From M269 sp964640795 (lineage in GTDB: Bacteria; Pseudomonadota; Gammaproteobacteria; Enterobacterales; Alteromonadaceae), in NCBI GenBank assembly GCA_964640795.1, contig CAZXIN010000004.1, positions 106,202-170,201 on the forward strand: a stretch of DNA of 64,000 bases. The letters run 5' to 3'. Position numbers and translations under genes: made by a program. Of the stretch, positions 1 to 8,805 are shown piece by piece. Below the pieces are notes generated by a model. That model made no database searches, had not been told where the DNA came from, and saw only the letters and a program-made list of their open reading frames with translations. Numbering within the stretch: the stretch's first letter is position 1; each line of letters begins with the position of its first letter.

Positions 1-837
1 GATTAATAGCTTTTTCCAACCCAATACCCGTTCGATTAAATTCCCATAGAGAAACAGAGCAACAAGATTAAAATAAAGATGCAACAACCCACCGTGTAAG
101 AAATTGGCGATAAACAAACGGTGCCATTGTCCATCGGCCAACAATGCTGGAGAGTTGCCGCCCCAATAGATGAGGTTTTCAATATCAGTACCTTGACTAA
201 ATACCCTACTCAGAATGAATGCCATGACTAATAGTGCGCATAACAACAGAGTAGCTGTTGGTGACTTACTTTTTAATCCTTCGCCGGTATCATTTACTTT
301 GTTTAACCTGAGCCAAGCCATTTCACCTTCTGGCGTAGCAACGAACGCCTCCTCGAAACGCGCCAGAATTTCTTCCCGTGTATGATTGAACGTTTCCAAT
401 TTAAACAGATAGTTTTTCTTGGCGGTGCCAATAAATAACTGCTGCAATATACCTTTACCGACTATGTCCAAGCTAAGGACAGCAGAGTAAGGAATATGAC
501 GTGCTTTTTGCGAACTAAACGTTGGCGGGAGTATTATAGATTCAGGATTAAAAGCTATTCTTATCGATTTGGGATGAAAAGTTAATTTGCGGATACCCAC
601 TACCATAGCGGTCAGTAAAACCGCAGCGCCAAATGCATACCCTATAAGAAAGTAACGTTCAGATTTAATCATTCCTGCTGTAGCACCGAATAAGGTAGCA
701 AAAATAATCATCAACGCAAAAATAAGTGCAAAGTTAAAAAAGCGAGTTGGTTTAAGTGAGAGCTCGTCTTCACCACTTGTTTGTCCTGGGGGTGTCGTTT
801 CCATAATAAGTTCTTGGGCTTGTTTACCTATGCTCAT
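1..837 (-). CDS. Rhomboid family intramembrane serine protease, 3' part outside the window
   Basis: The reverse strand reads open for 279 codons from an ATG at 837 and runs off the left edge, so the C-terminal part is missing. There are two membrane segments near residues 35-85. A soluble stretch of about 80 residues follows, then the rhomboid core begins with a segment FLHGGLLHLYFN that carries the first two conserved rhomboid His/Asn positions. Rhomboids cut transmembrane substrates inside the membrane. The catalytic GxSG serine and His would lie beyond the window, so activity cannot be judged. The soluble insert between the first two and later helices looks like a small beta-rich domain. 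Fold call is firm; substrate unknown. Confidence 0.8.
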   Translation of the reverse strand, partial: MSIGKQAQELIMETTPPGQTSGEDELSLKPTRFFNFALIFALMIIFATLFGATAGMIKSERYFLIGYAFGAAVLLTAMVVGIRKLTFHPKSIRIAFNPESIILPPTFSSQKARHIPYSAVLSLDIVGKGILQQLFIGTAKKNYLFKLETFNHTREEILARFEEAFVATPEGEMAWLRLNKVNDTGEGLKSKSPTATLLLCALLVMAFILSRVFSQGTDIENLIYWGGNSPALLADGQWHRLFIANFLHGGLLHLYFNLVALFLYGNLIERVLGWKKLLI

Positions 838-930
838 TTTATATGATTATTCTTCTACCCATAACTCCTTAGTACATTCTTCAAGAGGGAGAGCTCTTTA
901 CCGTATTCATCGTAAAAATGAATGGCTAGG

Positions 931-1278
931 TTAAAGGATACTCAAGGAATCATACACCACAACTTTGTGCCATAGGTGTTGAGCGTCCTCAACAAACTTA
1001 ACATGCACAGGCTCTGATTGATATTTATCCTGTTCTTCTTGGTTATTGAAAGTCACGATTAAGCTATAGTTGTAATCACTGTCGACCACTTCTCTATCGG
1101 AAGCGTTTTTACTACCAATGTGTTTACTTTTGACGTAATCAGATGCATCAATAAAAGAACGTAAATGACCAAGAAACTCTTGATGTGCATCTTGATTTTC
1201 TGGTTCTTTCAACCAGAAAAACACACTATGAATAAAGCCACCGGGCTCAATAATTGTTTGTCGATTTTTTTCTTGCAT
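931..1278 (-). CDS. Dabb (stress-responsive alpha/beta barrel) domain protein
   Basis: This 115-residue protein fits the Dabb/dimeric ferredoxin-like family: IHSVFFWLKEP near the start, a helix with HLRSFIDAS, a central YNYSLIVTFNNQEEQDKYQ strand-helix and a C-terminal HVKFVEDAQHLW. Members are small cytosolic dimers and often sit in sugar or aromatic catabolism loci. It is transcribed away from the ThuA-like gene, and the shared upstream region carries an AAAGCGCTTT palindrome. No signal peptide. The role is not predictable beyond the fold. Confidence 0.8.
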   Translation of the reverse strand: MQEKNRQTIIEPGGFIHSVFFWLKEPENQDAHQEFLGHLRSFIDASDYVKSKHIGSKNASDREVVDSDYNYSLIVTFNNQEEQDKYQSEPVHVKFVEDAQHLWHKVVVYDSLSIL

Positions 1279-1390
1279 ACTAGGGGTAATCCTAAAGTTT
1301 TAAAAAGCGTACACTTTCGCAACAAAAGTCATTCTGATTTTGTTGAATAATGCCCAGGTAAATATAGATGATTTTATGGAGGCAAAAAGT

Positions 1391-1400
1391 AAAGCGCTTT
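1391..1400. promoter_or_regulatory. Candidate LacI-type operator (AAAGCGCTTT)
   Basis: A perfect 10-bp palindrome lies in the 352-bp gap between the divergent Dabb and ThuA-like genes, about 112 bp from the Dabb start and 230 bp from the ThuA-like start. The same core recurs at 23456, 27396, 30321 and, less well, 13881. Nothing else in this gap stands out. Operator function is inferred from recurrence and symmetry. Confidence 0.45.
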
Positions 1401-1630
1401 GTGAACTAAATCAAGGTGCTTTTAACCTAATTTTGTGAATAGTGAGTCATACAACAGTCCACTTAATACCGATATGTCACCAGAGCCTTCCATAGTCCTT
1501 ATTGAGTGTTCAAATATTAAGACAAATTATTATCACATTTGTCCTCAATCCATCTTCCATTTAGCGTCAAACTTTGATTTGAATGGTACACTCTAGCGCC
1601 TATAAAATAACCAAGAGATGCCGTTTTTCA

Positions 1631-2518
1631 ATGAAGTTATTTTTTTTATTACCAGCGCTAATGCTGGCAGCCTGTTCTTATCCATCCTCAGACTCCAAAA
1701 GCTCTAAGCCGAGCACCACTATCATTGGTGAAGAAGTAACCACAGCCGGAAGGTATTTCCCTAACGTTCCTTCTCCCTCCATATTAATTTTCTCTGAGAC
1801 TCGCGACTGGCGTCATGAAGAAGGCATTGCCGGTGCAAATCTGGCGATTATAAAATTAGCCAAAGAAATGGGACACGGCTACTTCACCACAGAACATAGC
1901 GGTATATTTAATGACAAGGACCTAGCACGCTTTGATGTAGTGGTTTTTAATAATATGACTGGCGATGCGTTAACACCTGAAGAAGAAGCTGCCTTTGCCA
2001 GATGGCAAGCTAAAGGTCATGGCACAGTGCTTATTCATGGTGCCGGTGATGCATCTCATCAAGATTGGAGTTTTTATCATGAAGAGCTGCTAGGTGCACT
2101 CTTTGTCAGTCACCCAATGGCGCCACAATTTCAAGAAGCGCGAGTTGAGGTGCTCAATCAAAGCCATCCCGTCATGGCTGGCTTGCCCAAGGATTTTATG
2201 GCAACTGACGAATGGTATACATTTGAAGGCTCCCCCGGAGAAGATTTCGTCATTCTGGCAGGATTGGATGAGGCCACCTACAGCCCGAAAAACACAGTTT
2301 ATGGCGATGTTTCCGATTTGCGCATGGGGCCCACACCACTAGATCACCCTATTATTTGGGCTAGGTGCCTTGGCACTAATCAAGCCAGATCTGTTTTTAC
2401 GGCTTTGGGACATAACTACGAAACCTACGAAGCAACAGCTCCTCTCCTTATATTAAAGAACGCACTAAATTGGGTTGCTAAAAAGACCGACTCACAATCT
2501 AAAGGCTGTGTTCGATAG
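1631..2518 (+). CDS. ThuA-like domain lipoprotein
   Basis: ThuA-like proteins have a glutamine-amidotransferase-like fold and are tied to trehalose and 3-keto-sugar use. The body matches the family: ILIFSETRDWRHEEGI, VVFNNMTGDALTPEEEAAF, GTVLIHGAGDA, HPMAPQF, HPVMAGLP and TALGHNYETY. I start at the ATG at 1631 because it gives a clean lipoprotein signal with lipobox LAAC at about residue 14; an upstream in-frame ATG at 1583 would add 16 residues in front of it. The product is probably anchored in the periplasm, 295 residues. It is divergent from the Dabb gene with an operator-like palindrome between them. Exact enzymatic role unknown. Confidence 0.85.
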   Translation: MKLFFLLPALMLAACSYPSSDSKSSKPSTTIIGEEVTTAGRYFPNVPSPSILIFSETRDWRHEEGIAGANLAIIKLAKEMGHGYFTTEHSGIFNDKDLARFDVVVFNNMTGDALTPEEEAAFARWQAKGHGTVLIHGAGDASHQDWSFYHEELLGALFVSHPMAPQFQEARVEVLNQSHPVMAGLPKDFMATDEWYTFEGSPGEDFVILAGLDEATYSPKNTVYGDVSDLRMGPTPLDHPIIWARCLGTNQARSVFTALGHNYETYEATAPLLILKNALNWVAKKTDSQSKGCVR

Positions 2519-2600
2519 TTGAAAAAAGTGATAGAGCTTAATCAATAAAAGAGTAAGCAATACTTAAGAACATAGACGCTTTATCACGCTACATTCAGAA

Positions 2601-3101
2601 TCAAAGCGTCAACGCTTTTGGCCAAAGAATACGCTCGATTTTGAATGTAACGTCGGACAGCTCTGACCAGCTATTTATTGCTCTGGAAATCAGCTGGGTA
2701 TAGCCACATGTAGGGATAGTCTGAAGGATTTCGCCAGACAATGAGTGGCAAAAATCAGTCAGAGCTGGATTGTGGCCAACGATGGCAATCTCAGATAATG
2801 AATCATCAAGTGATTTGCACCAATCAAACAGTGACTTACTTTCAAACGTGTATAGCTCATCAGTTGTTTCCCATTTAATTTCAATGTCACTGAGGTGCGT
2901 GTTGATTAACTCAATGGTCGATTCTGCTCTTACTGCTGGGCTACAAAAAACATTGTCAAAATGGCAACCAGCATCCCAAATATGCTGACTCATCAATTCA
3001 CAAGATCGAATACCACGTTTATTGAGCGGCCTATCAATGTCAGTCAAAGTCAAATCCTTCCAGCTGGATTTCGCATGCCGAATAAGATGTAGCTTTTTCA
3101 C
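2601..3101 (-). CDS. sixA: SixA-type histidine phosphatase
   Basis: This is a branch-1 histidine phosphatase: the N-terminal HLIRHAKSSW carries the RHA/G motif with the nucleophilic His, and the second half has IVGHNPAL with the second conserved His. SixA removes phosphate from phosphohistidine on signalling or PTS proteins in the cytosol. I choose the GTG at 3101, preceded by AGGAG at about 8 nt, giving 166 residues; a further upstream ATG at 3155 would add 18 residues that do not fit the family. It stands alone and faces away from the subtilase gene. SixA is the best name, but a general phosphohistidine phosphatase cannot be excluded. Confidence 0.8.
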   Translation of the reverse strand: MKKLHLIRHAKSSWKDLTLTDIDRPLNKRGIRSCELMSQHIWDAGCHFDNVFCSPAVRAESTIELINTHLSDIEIKWETTDELYTFESKSLFDWCKSLDDSLSEIAIVGHNPALTDFCHSLSGEILQTIPTCGYTQLISRAINSWSELSDVTFKIERILWPKALTL

Positions 3102-3877
3102 CAACGCACTCCTGCAATAAGGTAACCAGCCAAAACAAGCCACCACTTTGAACAACCTTAACAGTGATAACAGAATAATACACTGATGGTTAGCACCGTG
3201 CAGACAAAGGAGGGGAGGAGGAAAGCCTTCTTTAATAGCTATGTTAACCTTATCGCTTCCAACATAAATAATGCGCTACGGTCGTAACATTATATTTACA
3301 TAAAATAAACTATCCTACAGTCCAGTAGCATTAATCAGCGGTTTATGCATTGCTCTATGAAAGCGTGCGGTGATATATAACAACAAAACCTGAACAACCC
3401 AAAAACAACGCACGGCAGCAGTTTTTCAACATCTGTTTACTCACTTCGACGCCACAATTTAAATAAAAAAAGACAGCTATTTTAACCTCAAAGAAAACAA
3501 AAAAACGGTCACATTTTTCTGCATAAACAGAACAATCAGGCATCATTGCAAAGTCAGCACAATGCTGCTAATTTTGACCATCCTTATCTCGTTATACTAT
3601 AACATAGCGGTTATTTTTTAATATCAACCAAAACAGCCACTTAATGCAAGTGGCGCATGGAAACAATAGAGATAGGTAAATTTATTCAATATATCAACAC
3701 CATAAAAAAACCGCCTAAGTACATTAGGCCTGCAAAGGTAAAAGGAGGAAAAAATTCGGTATATCCCTAAAGAAAAATTCATGTTCTTAAAGGGCTTGAA
3801 GCCGGTTAAACACAATATATTTATCGACAAAAATCTACGAAAGACATCCAATTTATAAGAATAGAGGATATTTAAAG
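3102..3877. other. Long intergenic region upstream of the subtilase gene
   Basis: No convincing gene in 776 bp. The one structure seen is GCCTAA-gtaca-TTAGGC at 3714-3730. Read on the minus strand it is followed by a run of T, so it looks like a terminator pointing away from the subtilase, although no minus-strand gene lies to its right. The gap is AT-rich; the last 40 bp hold a GAGGAT ribosome site for the subtilase. Confidence 0.4.
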
Positions 3878-6100
3878 ATGAAAATGAAAGCTACTATCGC
3901 AGCGAGTCTAGTCTCGCTAGCACTATCAGCTACCCAGCCTGCATTGGCAGATAAGGGTGACATGAGGAAAATGGGCGACGCTCTGACCGCTATGTATCAA
4001 CAGTCTGTAACGCTTGCGGCCGCCAAAGGGGTCCCAAGCAATGCAGCACTGGACGACACTGCCCTTGGGCTTCAGGCCGATGACGGTCAAAGTCTCTATT
4101 TGGGACCAGTTTCAGGCGGTATGGTGACCATCGACGCTGTGGCGGCGAGAAGTACAGATGAACTCGTTGCGACGATAAGGCAAATGGGTGGCAAAAACGT
4201 GTCCAGCTATGGCAGTACAGTATCTGGTGTATTCCCTGTTGCTAGGCTCGCGGAGCTTGCAAGCAGCTCATCTTTAGCGTTTGCACGCCCTAGCTTAGTG
4301 TCGACTGATTCAGAGTTTGTGATAAACCAAGCTGGCCTCGTTCTTAACCAAGCGGATCGCTCAATGCGCACCGATGAAGCTAAGGATGACCTGTCCATTG
4401 ATGGGTTTGAAACTTTGGTCGGCGTCTTGTCGGACAGCTTTTCCTGCGCAACAAACAACGGCACCAATCCCTTCACAACGACAGAAGAGGATATTGCTGC
4501 CGGAGAAATACCATCTGAAATTATTATTCTTGATGACCTAACACCAGACCCAGATCCTGCTGATGAAGGCTGCATCGATGAAGGCCGAGCTATGGCTCAA
4601 TTGATCACAGATATTGCGCCGCGCACGTCAATCGCATTCCACACAGCGTTTAACGGTCAAGCTGACTTTGCTCAAGGCATTATTGAGCTCGCCGAAATTG
4701 GATCAGACGTCATTGTTGACGACGTCATCTTCTTTTCCGAGCCAATGTTCCAAGATGGCATCATTGCTCAGGCGGCAGACGAAGTAAATCGTTTAGGTGT
4801 TCCCTACTATTCGTCTAATGGTAACCGTGGGCGAGACGCGCTACAAACAGAATACCGCCCGGTTGCATTTCAAGGCTCAACCTTCCATGATTTCGACTCT
4901 GGAGAAGGTGAAGATCCCATTATGACTGTCACATTAGATGGTGCGCTACAAACAAATTTAGCGTTTAACTGGGACAGCCCAAACTTTTCAATATCCGGCG
5001 GTGCAGGTGCACCAAACGATGTAGCCGTAGTAATGTTCGATGCGCAGAATAACCGTGTGCCGAACTGTTTCCCTAACGGAGGTGCATTTGAATTTCCTGC
5101 AGGTGGGTTATGTCAATTTGATTTAACTTCTGGTGGTGTCGGCGGTGACGCAGTTGAGGTGGTTTCACTTGTTGACTTTAACGGTAATTCCACAGTCGGC
5201 ATTGGCTTCGAAACTCAGGTTGGTGATCCGGCTAGTTTCGTAAAATTTGTCATCTTTGCTGGCAATTTGAACAATCCAGAATATCCAATAGACTCACCGT
5301 CAGGCTTTGGACACAATAATGCTGCAGGTGCCGAAGGTGTCGCTGCATCGGCATTCTTCATTAATGAAGAGTTCATTGATGATCCACAAGCTTTAGATAT
5401 CCGAGGAGCTCAAGGGCCTTGTATCCCAGCTTGTCTCAATGACTTCTCTTCTGCAGGCGGCACACCAATTTTCTTCGATGTAGCAGGTAATCGTTTGCCG
5501 GCACCGGAAGTTCGCCTCAAGCCAGGTATTACAGGCCCTGACGGAACAAATACCAGCTTCTTTGGTGCTGATAGCGCAGCAGACGATGATGATGGTGATG
5601 GTACTTTCGCAGGAAGTGAGCCTGGTGAATTCCCGAACTTCTTTGGTACGTCAGCGGCGGCACCACACATTGCAGCTGTGGCAGCCCTAATGATCGATGC
5701 TGAGGATTCTCAAATTCGCAAAGCGGATAACGATAGCTTCCTAATCCAAATGTGTCGCCTAGAAGATGATGGTGACGACGATGACGGTGACGGAATACTC
5801 GACCGCAACGATGGCAATACGTTTGATGTTCGTCCAGAAAATGTTCGCGCACGAATCAATGAAGGCTTTTTGCTAGGTGCATGTGACCGCAGTGAACCTG
5901 CTGTTGTGTATAACGCTATGCGTTCAACAGCACAAGACATGAGTATTCGTGTGTCCTTTGCTGGCGGAGCTACAACTCAAGTCTTTGACGAAGTAGGCCC
6001 TAGCGGTTTCGACTTTGATTCAGGCTTTGGCTTTATTGATGCAGTTGATGCTCTAGAAGTTTTCCTCAATGGTCCAATTGACGAAGATGATGACGATTAG
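3878..6100 (+). CDS. Secreted S8-like serine peptidase with Glu in place of the catalytic His
   Basis: A 740-residue exported protein with a signal peptide ending around residue 24. Subtilase landmarks are an Asp block GVLSDSFSC (Asp186), an SSNGNRG block (Asn314, oxyanion-hole position) and a Ser block FGTSAAAPHIAA (Ser592). Where subtilases carry HGTHVAG, this protein has DEGRAMAQLITD, so Glu235 appears to replace His. An insert of roughly 200 residues between the Asn and Ser blocks is probably a beta domain. Two Asp/Gly-rich calcium-binding-like runs flank the end of the catalytic domain (about 569-575 and 631-645), and the tail is acidic. A hairpin terminator follows. Export and fold are clear; whether it is a protease is open. 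Confidence 0.85.
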   Translation: MKMKATIAASLVSLALSATQPALADKGDMRKMGDALTAMYQQSVTLAAAKGVPSNAALDDTALGLQADDGQSLYLGPVSGGMVTIDAVAARSTDELVATIRQMGGKNVSSYGSTVSGVFPVARLAELASSSSLAFARPSLVSTDSEFVINQAGLVLNQADRSMRTDEAKDDLSIDGFETLVGVLSDSFSCATNNGTNPFTTTEEDIAAGEIPSEIIILDDLTPDPDPADEGCIDEGRAMAQLITDIAPRTSIAFHTAFNGQADFAQGIIELAEIGSDVIVDDVIFFSEPMFQDGIIAQAADEVNRLGVPYYSSNGNRGRDALQTEYRPVAFQGSTFHDFDSGEGEDPIMTVTLDGALQTNLAFNWDSPNFSISGGAGAPNDVAVVMFDAQNNRVPNCFPNGGAFEFPAGGLCQFDLTSGGVGGDAVEVVSLVDFNGNSTVGIGFETQVGDPASFVKFVIFAGNLNNPEYPIDSPSGFGHNNAAGAEGVAASAFFINEEFIDDPQALDIRGAQGPCIPACLNDFSSAGGTPIFFDVAGNRLPAPEVRLKPGITGPDGTNTSFFGADSAADDDDGDGTFAGSEPGEFPNFFGTSAAAPHIAAVAALMIDAEDSQIRKADNDSFLIQMCRLEDDGDDDDGDGILDRNDGNTFDVRPENVRARINEGFLLGACDRSEPAVVYNAMRSTAQDMSIRVSFAGGATTQVFDEVGPSGFDFDSGFGFIDAVDALEVFLNGPIDEDDDD

Positions 6101-6140
6101 TAGCCGAAGGTAGAGCTTTTGCTCTACTTGAGAACTCAAG

Positions 6141-6171
6141 AGCCCACCAATGTGATTGGTGGGCTTTTTTA
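6141..6171 (+). terminator. Rho-independent terminator after the subtilase gene
   Basis: Perfect 10-bp stem AGCCCACCAA / TTGGTGGGCT with a 5-nt loop, followed by six T. Confidence 0.9.
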
Positions 6172-6513
6172 ATCACTCAATGCTCCTCTATATTGCCCTT
6201 ATATTCCCTTTGTTCTCTATTCATTTTCTCTGACGTTTTCGATTGGCAACCTGTCTGATCTTCGGCAGTAATATAAGCTTTTCAACAGACTCTACGAGAA
6301 AGATATCAGCAAAGCTCCCGACCTTAATTTATTTAGGCCATTATGCGCCGAAAATGTTGCATACCAGACCGAATACCTATTAACACCAGAAAACAGTCAA
6401 AACACATACTAGAGCGTGATAGCTATTTCCATTTCTGATGAGCCTCTAGAGTCCACTCGGTATCACAGTATATGGGTAAACAAATAACATTAAAATAATC
6501 GAGGAGTTTAATA

Positions 6514-8112
6514 GTGCGTATATTGCTTCTTTCACTAGCATTATCAATCATCACAGCATCGATAAATCCATCGAGTGCTCTTGCTCAAGACAATCGATTT
6601 AACGTCAATCGATGTATTAATCTCGGTAACGATCTCGACGCTCCTTCTACGGGTGAATGGAATCATATCATTGAGCAATCATCAGTTCAGCAAGCGGCCG
6701 CTGCTGGGTTTGATACCGTGCGAATTCCTGTGCGATGGCACAACAGAACAGGATCAGGCCCTGATTATGTCATTTCTGAAGTGTTTTTTAATCGCGTAAG
6801 CGAAGTCATTCACTGGGCTCTCGATGAAGACCTAAACGTCATCCTTGATGTCCATCATTTTGAAGATCTCAACGGAGCGCCGGAAGAAAACCACACAAAG
6901 TTTCTAAAGATATGGGAGCAAATTTCAACACGGTATCGTAACCTGCCGCCATCGGTTTACTTCGAAGTCATTAATGAACCGAACGATAAATTCCATGGCG
7001 ATCTCATGCGTACCTACGTCAAAGAAGCGGTTGATATTATTCGACAAACTAACCCTACCAGACAGCTTATTTTGGGTGGAGACAGCTATAACAGTATCAA
7101 TACACTCAGTTCGATTCCAGAGATAGACGATCCCAATTTGGTTCACACCTTCCACTACTATAATCCATTTAAGTTCACTCACCAGAAAACCAGTTGGACT
7201 GAATTACGAGATAGCCCAACTACTTACTGGGGAAGTGATAAGGATAAAGATCGAGTTTTCTCAGAAATAAGTGTATCCAAAAAACATCAAAAACGAACAG
7301 GATATCCAATACTCGTCGGCGAGTTTGGCGCAACTCTAGATGCACCACATAGAGACTTTATTGATTACCTTAAGGTGTCTCGTGAAGCATTTGAAAAGCA
7401 AGGTTATGGTTGGTGCGTTTGGAACTTCACGTCCTCATTCTCCATGTACGACACCGACCAAAAGTCTTGGCTACCTGACAGGTTATGGGCTCTTGGATTA
7501 AGTGATGAGGGTCCTTCCAAACTTTACTCTACAACCAGTAACGTCGTATCAACCCAAGCTAAACCTATCGATAAAGCACCAGCGATCAATTCGTCACTAG
7601 ATGCTGAATTCAATATTGTACGGAGGATGTCACCAAAGGACGGTGAGCTTATTCACCCACCCTTTCCCGATCAACTGACAACCTACGGCAAGGTTCGAGC
7701 AAACGTTGTCTCCGATGAGTCAATGCCTGGAGGACAAGCGCTCAAGGCTAAAATTAGACGCGCCGGTGAAAACCCATGGGATAGCGGTGTCAGTGGTCCC
7801 ATTGTGGGTTCCATCAAAGCTGGCGATGCGATTGTTTTAGTGACTTATGTTCGAACTGACAAAGGAACAGGTGAAATCACTGCTGCTGGACTTCAGTCGA
7901 ATAAGAAACCATACACTAGTGAGTTTTCGGAGCCTATTTCCGTCGATGAGAATGTCAGGCGTATATTTATCTCTGGGATAGCCAGCAGAGACTTCGCATC
8001 TGGAGAAGCAGGATATTCATTCCAACTAGCATCCCAAAAGCAAACACTGTTTATCGGACCTTTGTTTGTCTTTAACCTCGGTCAAGGCATTCCATCTGGC
8101 TTGCTTCCATAG
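6514..8112 (+). CDS. Secreted GH5-family glycoside hydrolase
   Basis: Residues 1-24 are a signal peptide ending ALA. Residues about 30-330 form a GH5 (beta/alpha)8 domain: TVRIPVRW, LDVHHFEDL, VINEPND with the acid/base Glu155, HYYNP, and VGEFGA with the nucleophile Glu270, then WCVWNF. GH5 enzymes cut beta-glucans, mannans and related polysaccharides with retention. The last 190 residues look like a beta-sandwich (carbohydrate-binding-like) domain ending IGPLFVFNLG; I cannot name its family. The start is a GTG at 6514 with GAGGAG 8 nt upstream. It lies alone between two terminators. The 400 bp in front show no operator-like palindrome. Confidence 0.88.
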   Translation: MRILLLSLALSIITASINPSSALAQDNRFNVNRCINLGNDLDAPSTGEWNHIIEQSSVQQAAAAGFDTVRIPVRWHNRTGSGPDYVISEVFFNRVSEVIHWALDEDLNVILDVHHFEDLNGAPEENHTKFLKIWEQISTRYRNLPPSVYFEVINEPNDKFHGDLMRTYVKEAVDIIRQTNPTRQLILGGDSYNSINTLSSIPEIDDPNLVHTFHYYNPFKFTHQKTSWTELRDSPTTYWGSDKDKDRVFSEISVSKKHQKRTGYPILVGEFGATLDAPHRDFIDYLKVSREAFEKQGYGWCVWNFTSSFSMYDTDQKSWLPDRLWALGLSDEGPSKLYSTTSNVVSTQAKPIDKAPAINSSLDAEFNIVRRMSPKDGELIHPPFPDQLTTYGKVRANVVSDESMPGGQALKAKIRRAGENPWDSGVSGPIVGSIKAGDAIVLVTYVRTDKGTGEITAAGLQSNKKPYTSEFSEPISVDENVRRIFISGIASRDFASGEAGYSFQLASQKQTLFIGPLFVFNLGQGIPSGLLP

Positions 8113-8152
8113 TCAAGGCTGCGATAAATCTTAAAGAGTTTTAAAATTCTGG

Positions 8153-8175
8153 GTGGGGCTATATGCCCCACTTTA
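8153..8175. terminator. Hairpin between convergent genes
   Basis: GTGGGGC-tatat-GCCCCAC stem just downstream of the GH5 gene and just before the 3' end of the small membrane protein gene. Only three T follow, so termination strength is uncertain. Confidence 0.5.
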
Positions 8176-8179
8176 AAAG

Positions 8180-8473
8180 CTAACCTATAAGCCAGTATAT
8201 TAGGTCAGCTAACGCTGTTACTCCATAACCGACAGCAGCTCCAACTAACGCTCCAACAAGAGCACTACCCAATCCAGTAAACAGCCGCAATCTTCCGTTA
8301 TCTGTAGTATTTGAAAGTGAATTTGCGTATCTGACGACACTAAATAAAACTGAACCTATCAAAACAAATGCATATTTTTCATCGAACATGTCACCCATTT
8401 GTGGAAATATGAATATTGCCCACAAAGGTATCAATGCCAATAGATACAACCACCCTGACTTTCTCGTTTCCAT
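8180..8473 (-). CDS. Small membrane protein, unknown function
   Basis: A 97-residue protein with hydrophobic segments near residues 8-24, 34-50 and 66-96; the last is glycine/alanine-rich (ALVGALVGAAVGYG). ATG at 8473 has GGAGC about 10 nt upstream. I do not recognise the family. The 332 bp between it and the start-side neighbour (8474-8805) hold no feature I can support. Confidence 0.55.
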   Translation of the reverse strand: METRKSGWLYLLALIPLWAIFIFPQMGDMFDEKYAFVLIGSVLFSVVRYANSLSNTTDNGRLRLFTGLGSALVGALVGAAVGYGVTALADLIYWLIG

Positions 8474-8805
8474 AATTAATGCTCCATTAAACCCTTAAAA
8501 AGTTCAAACCTGAGGCCACATGACTATTTTAAATGACGGCTCCCAGAACTTGTAAACTCCATCACGAACAAAAAAGGTAATTTCTGCAAGTGATAAAGAT
8601 TGATACCCCATAACAGAACATACTTAAGCCCCATAAGCCGTTATCATATATGCCATACAATATTGAGAATCAAGTATCAGTCTCCGACGATTAATTCCCT
8701 CTAGCCTATAAACACATTATCAAAATGGCGTTATCCACCAGCACAATTTTTAATCTGACAGCGCCCATTGGTATGGGTCAAGCTCATCACAGAATGAGCA
8801 GAAAC

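Noticed and set aside
3714..3790. Possible cyclic-di-GMP (GEMM) riboswitch before the subtilase
   Set aside because: A GCAAAGG-like piece is present but the conserved GEMM core and receptor helix could not be found.
3624..3851. A 75-codon minus-strand open frame upstream of the subtilase
   Set aside because: Low-complexity, aromatic and cysteine-rich translation with no ribosome site, in AT-rich intergenic DNA; not protein-like.
5529..5852. His-rich minus-strand frame inside the subtilase gene
   Set aside because: The His runs are the antisense reading of the Asp/Gly calcium-loop codons; shadow of the real gene.
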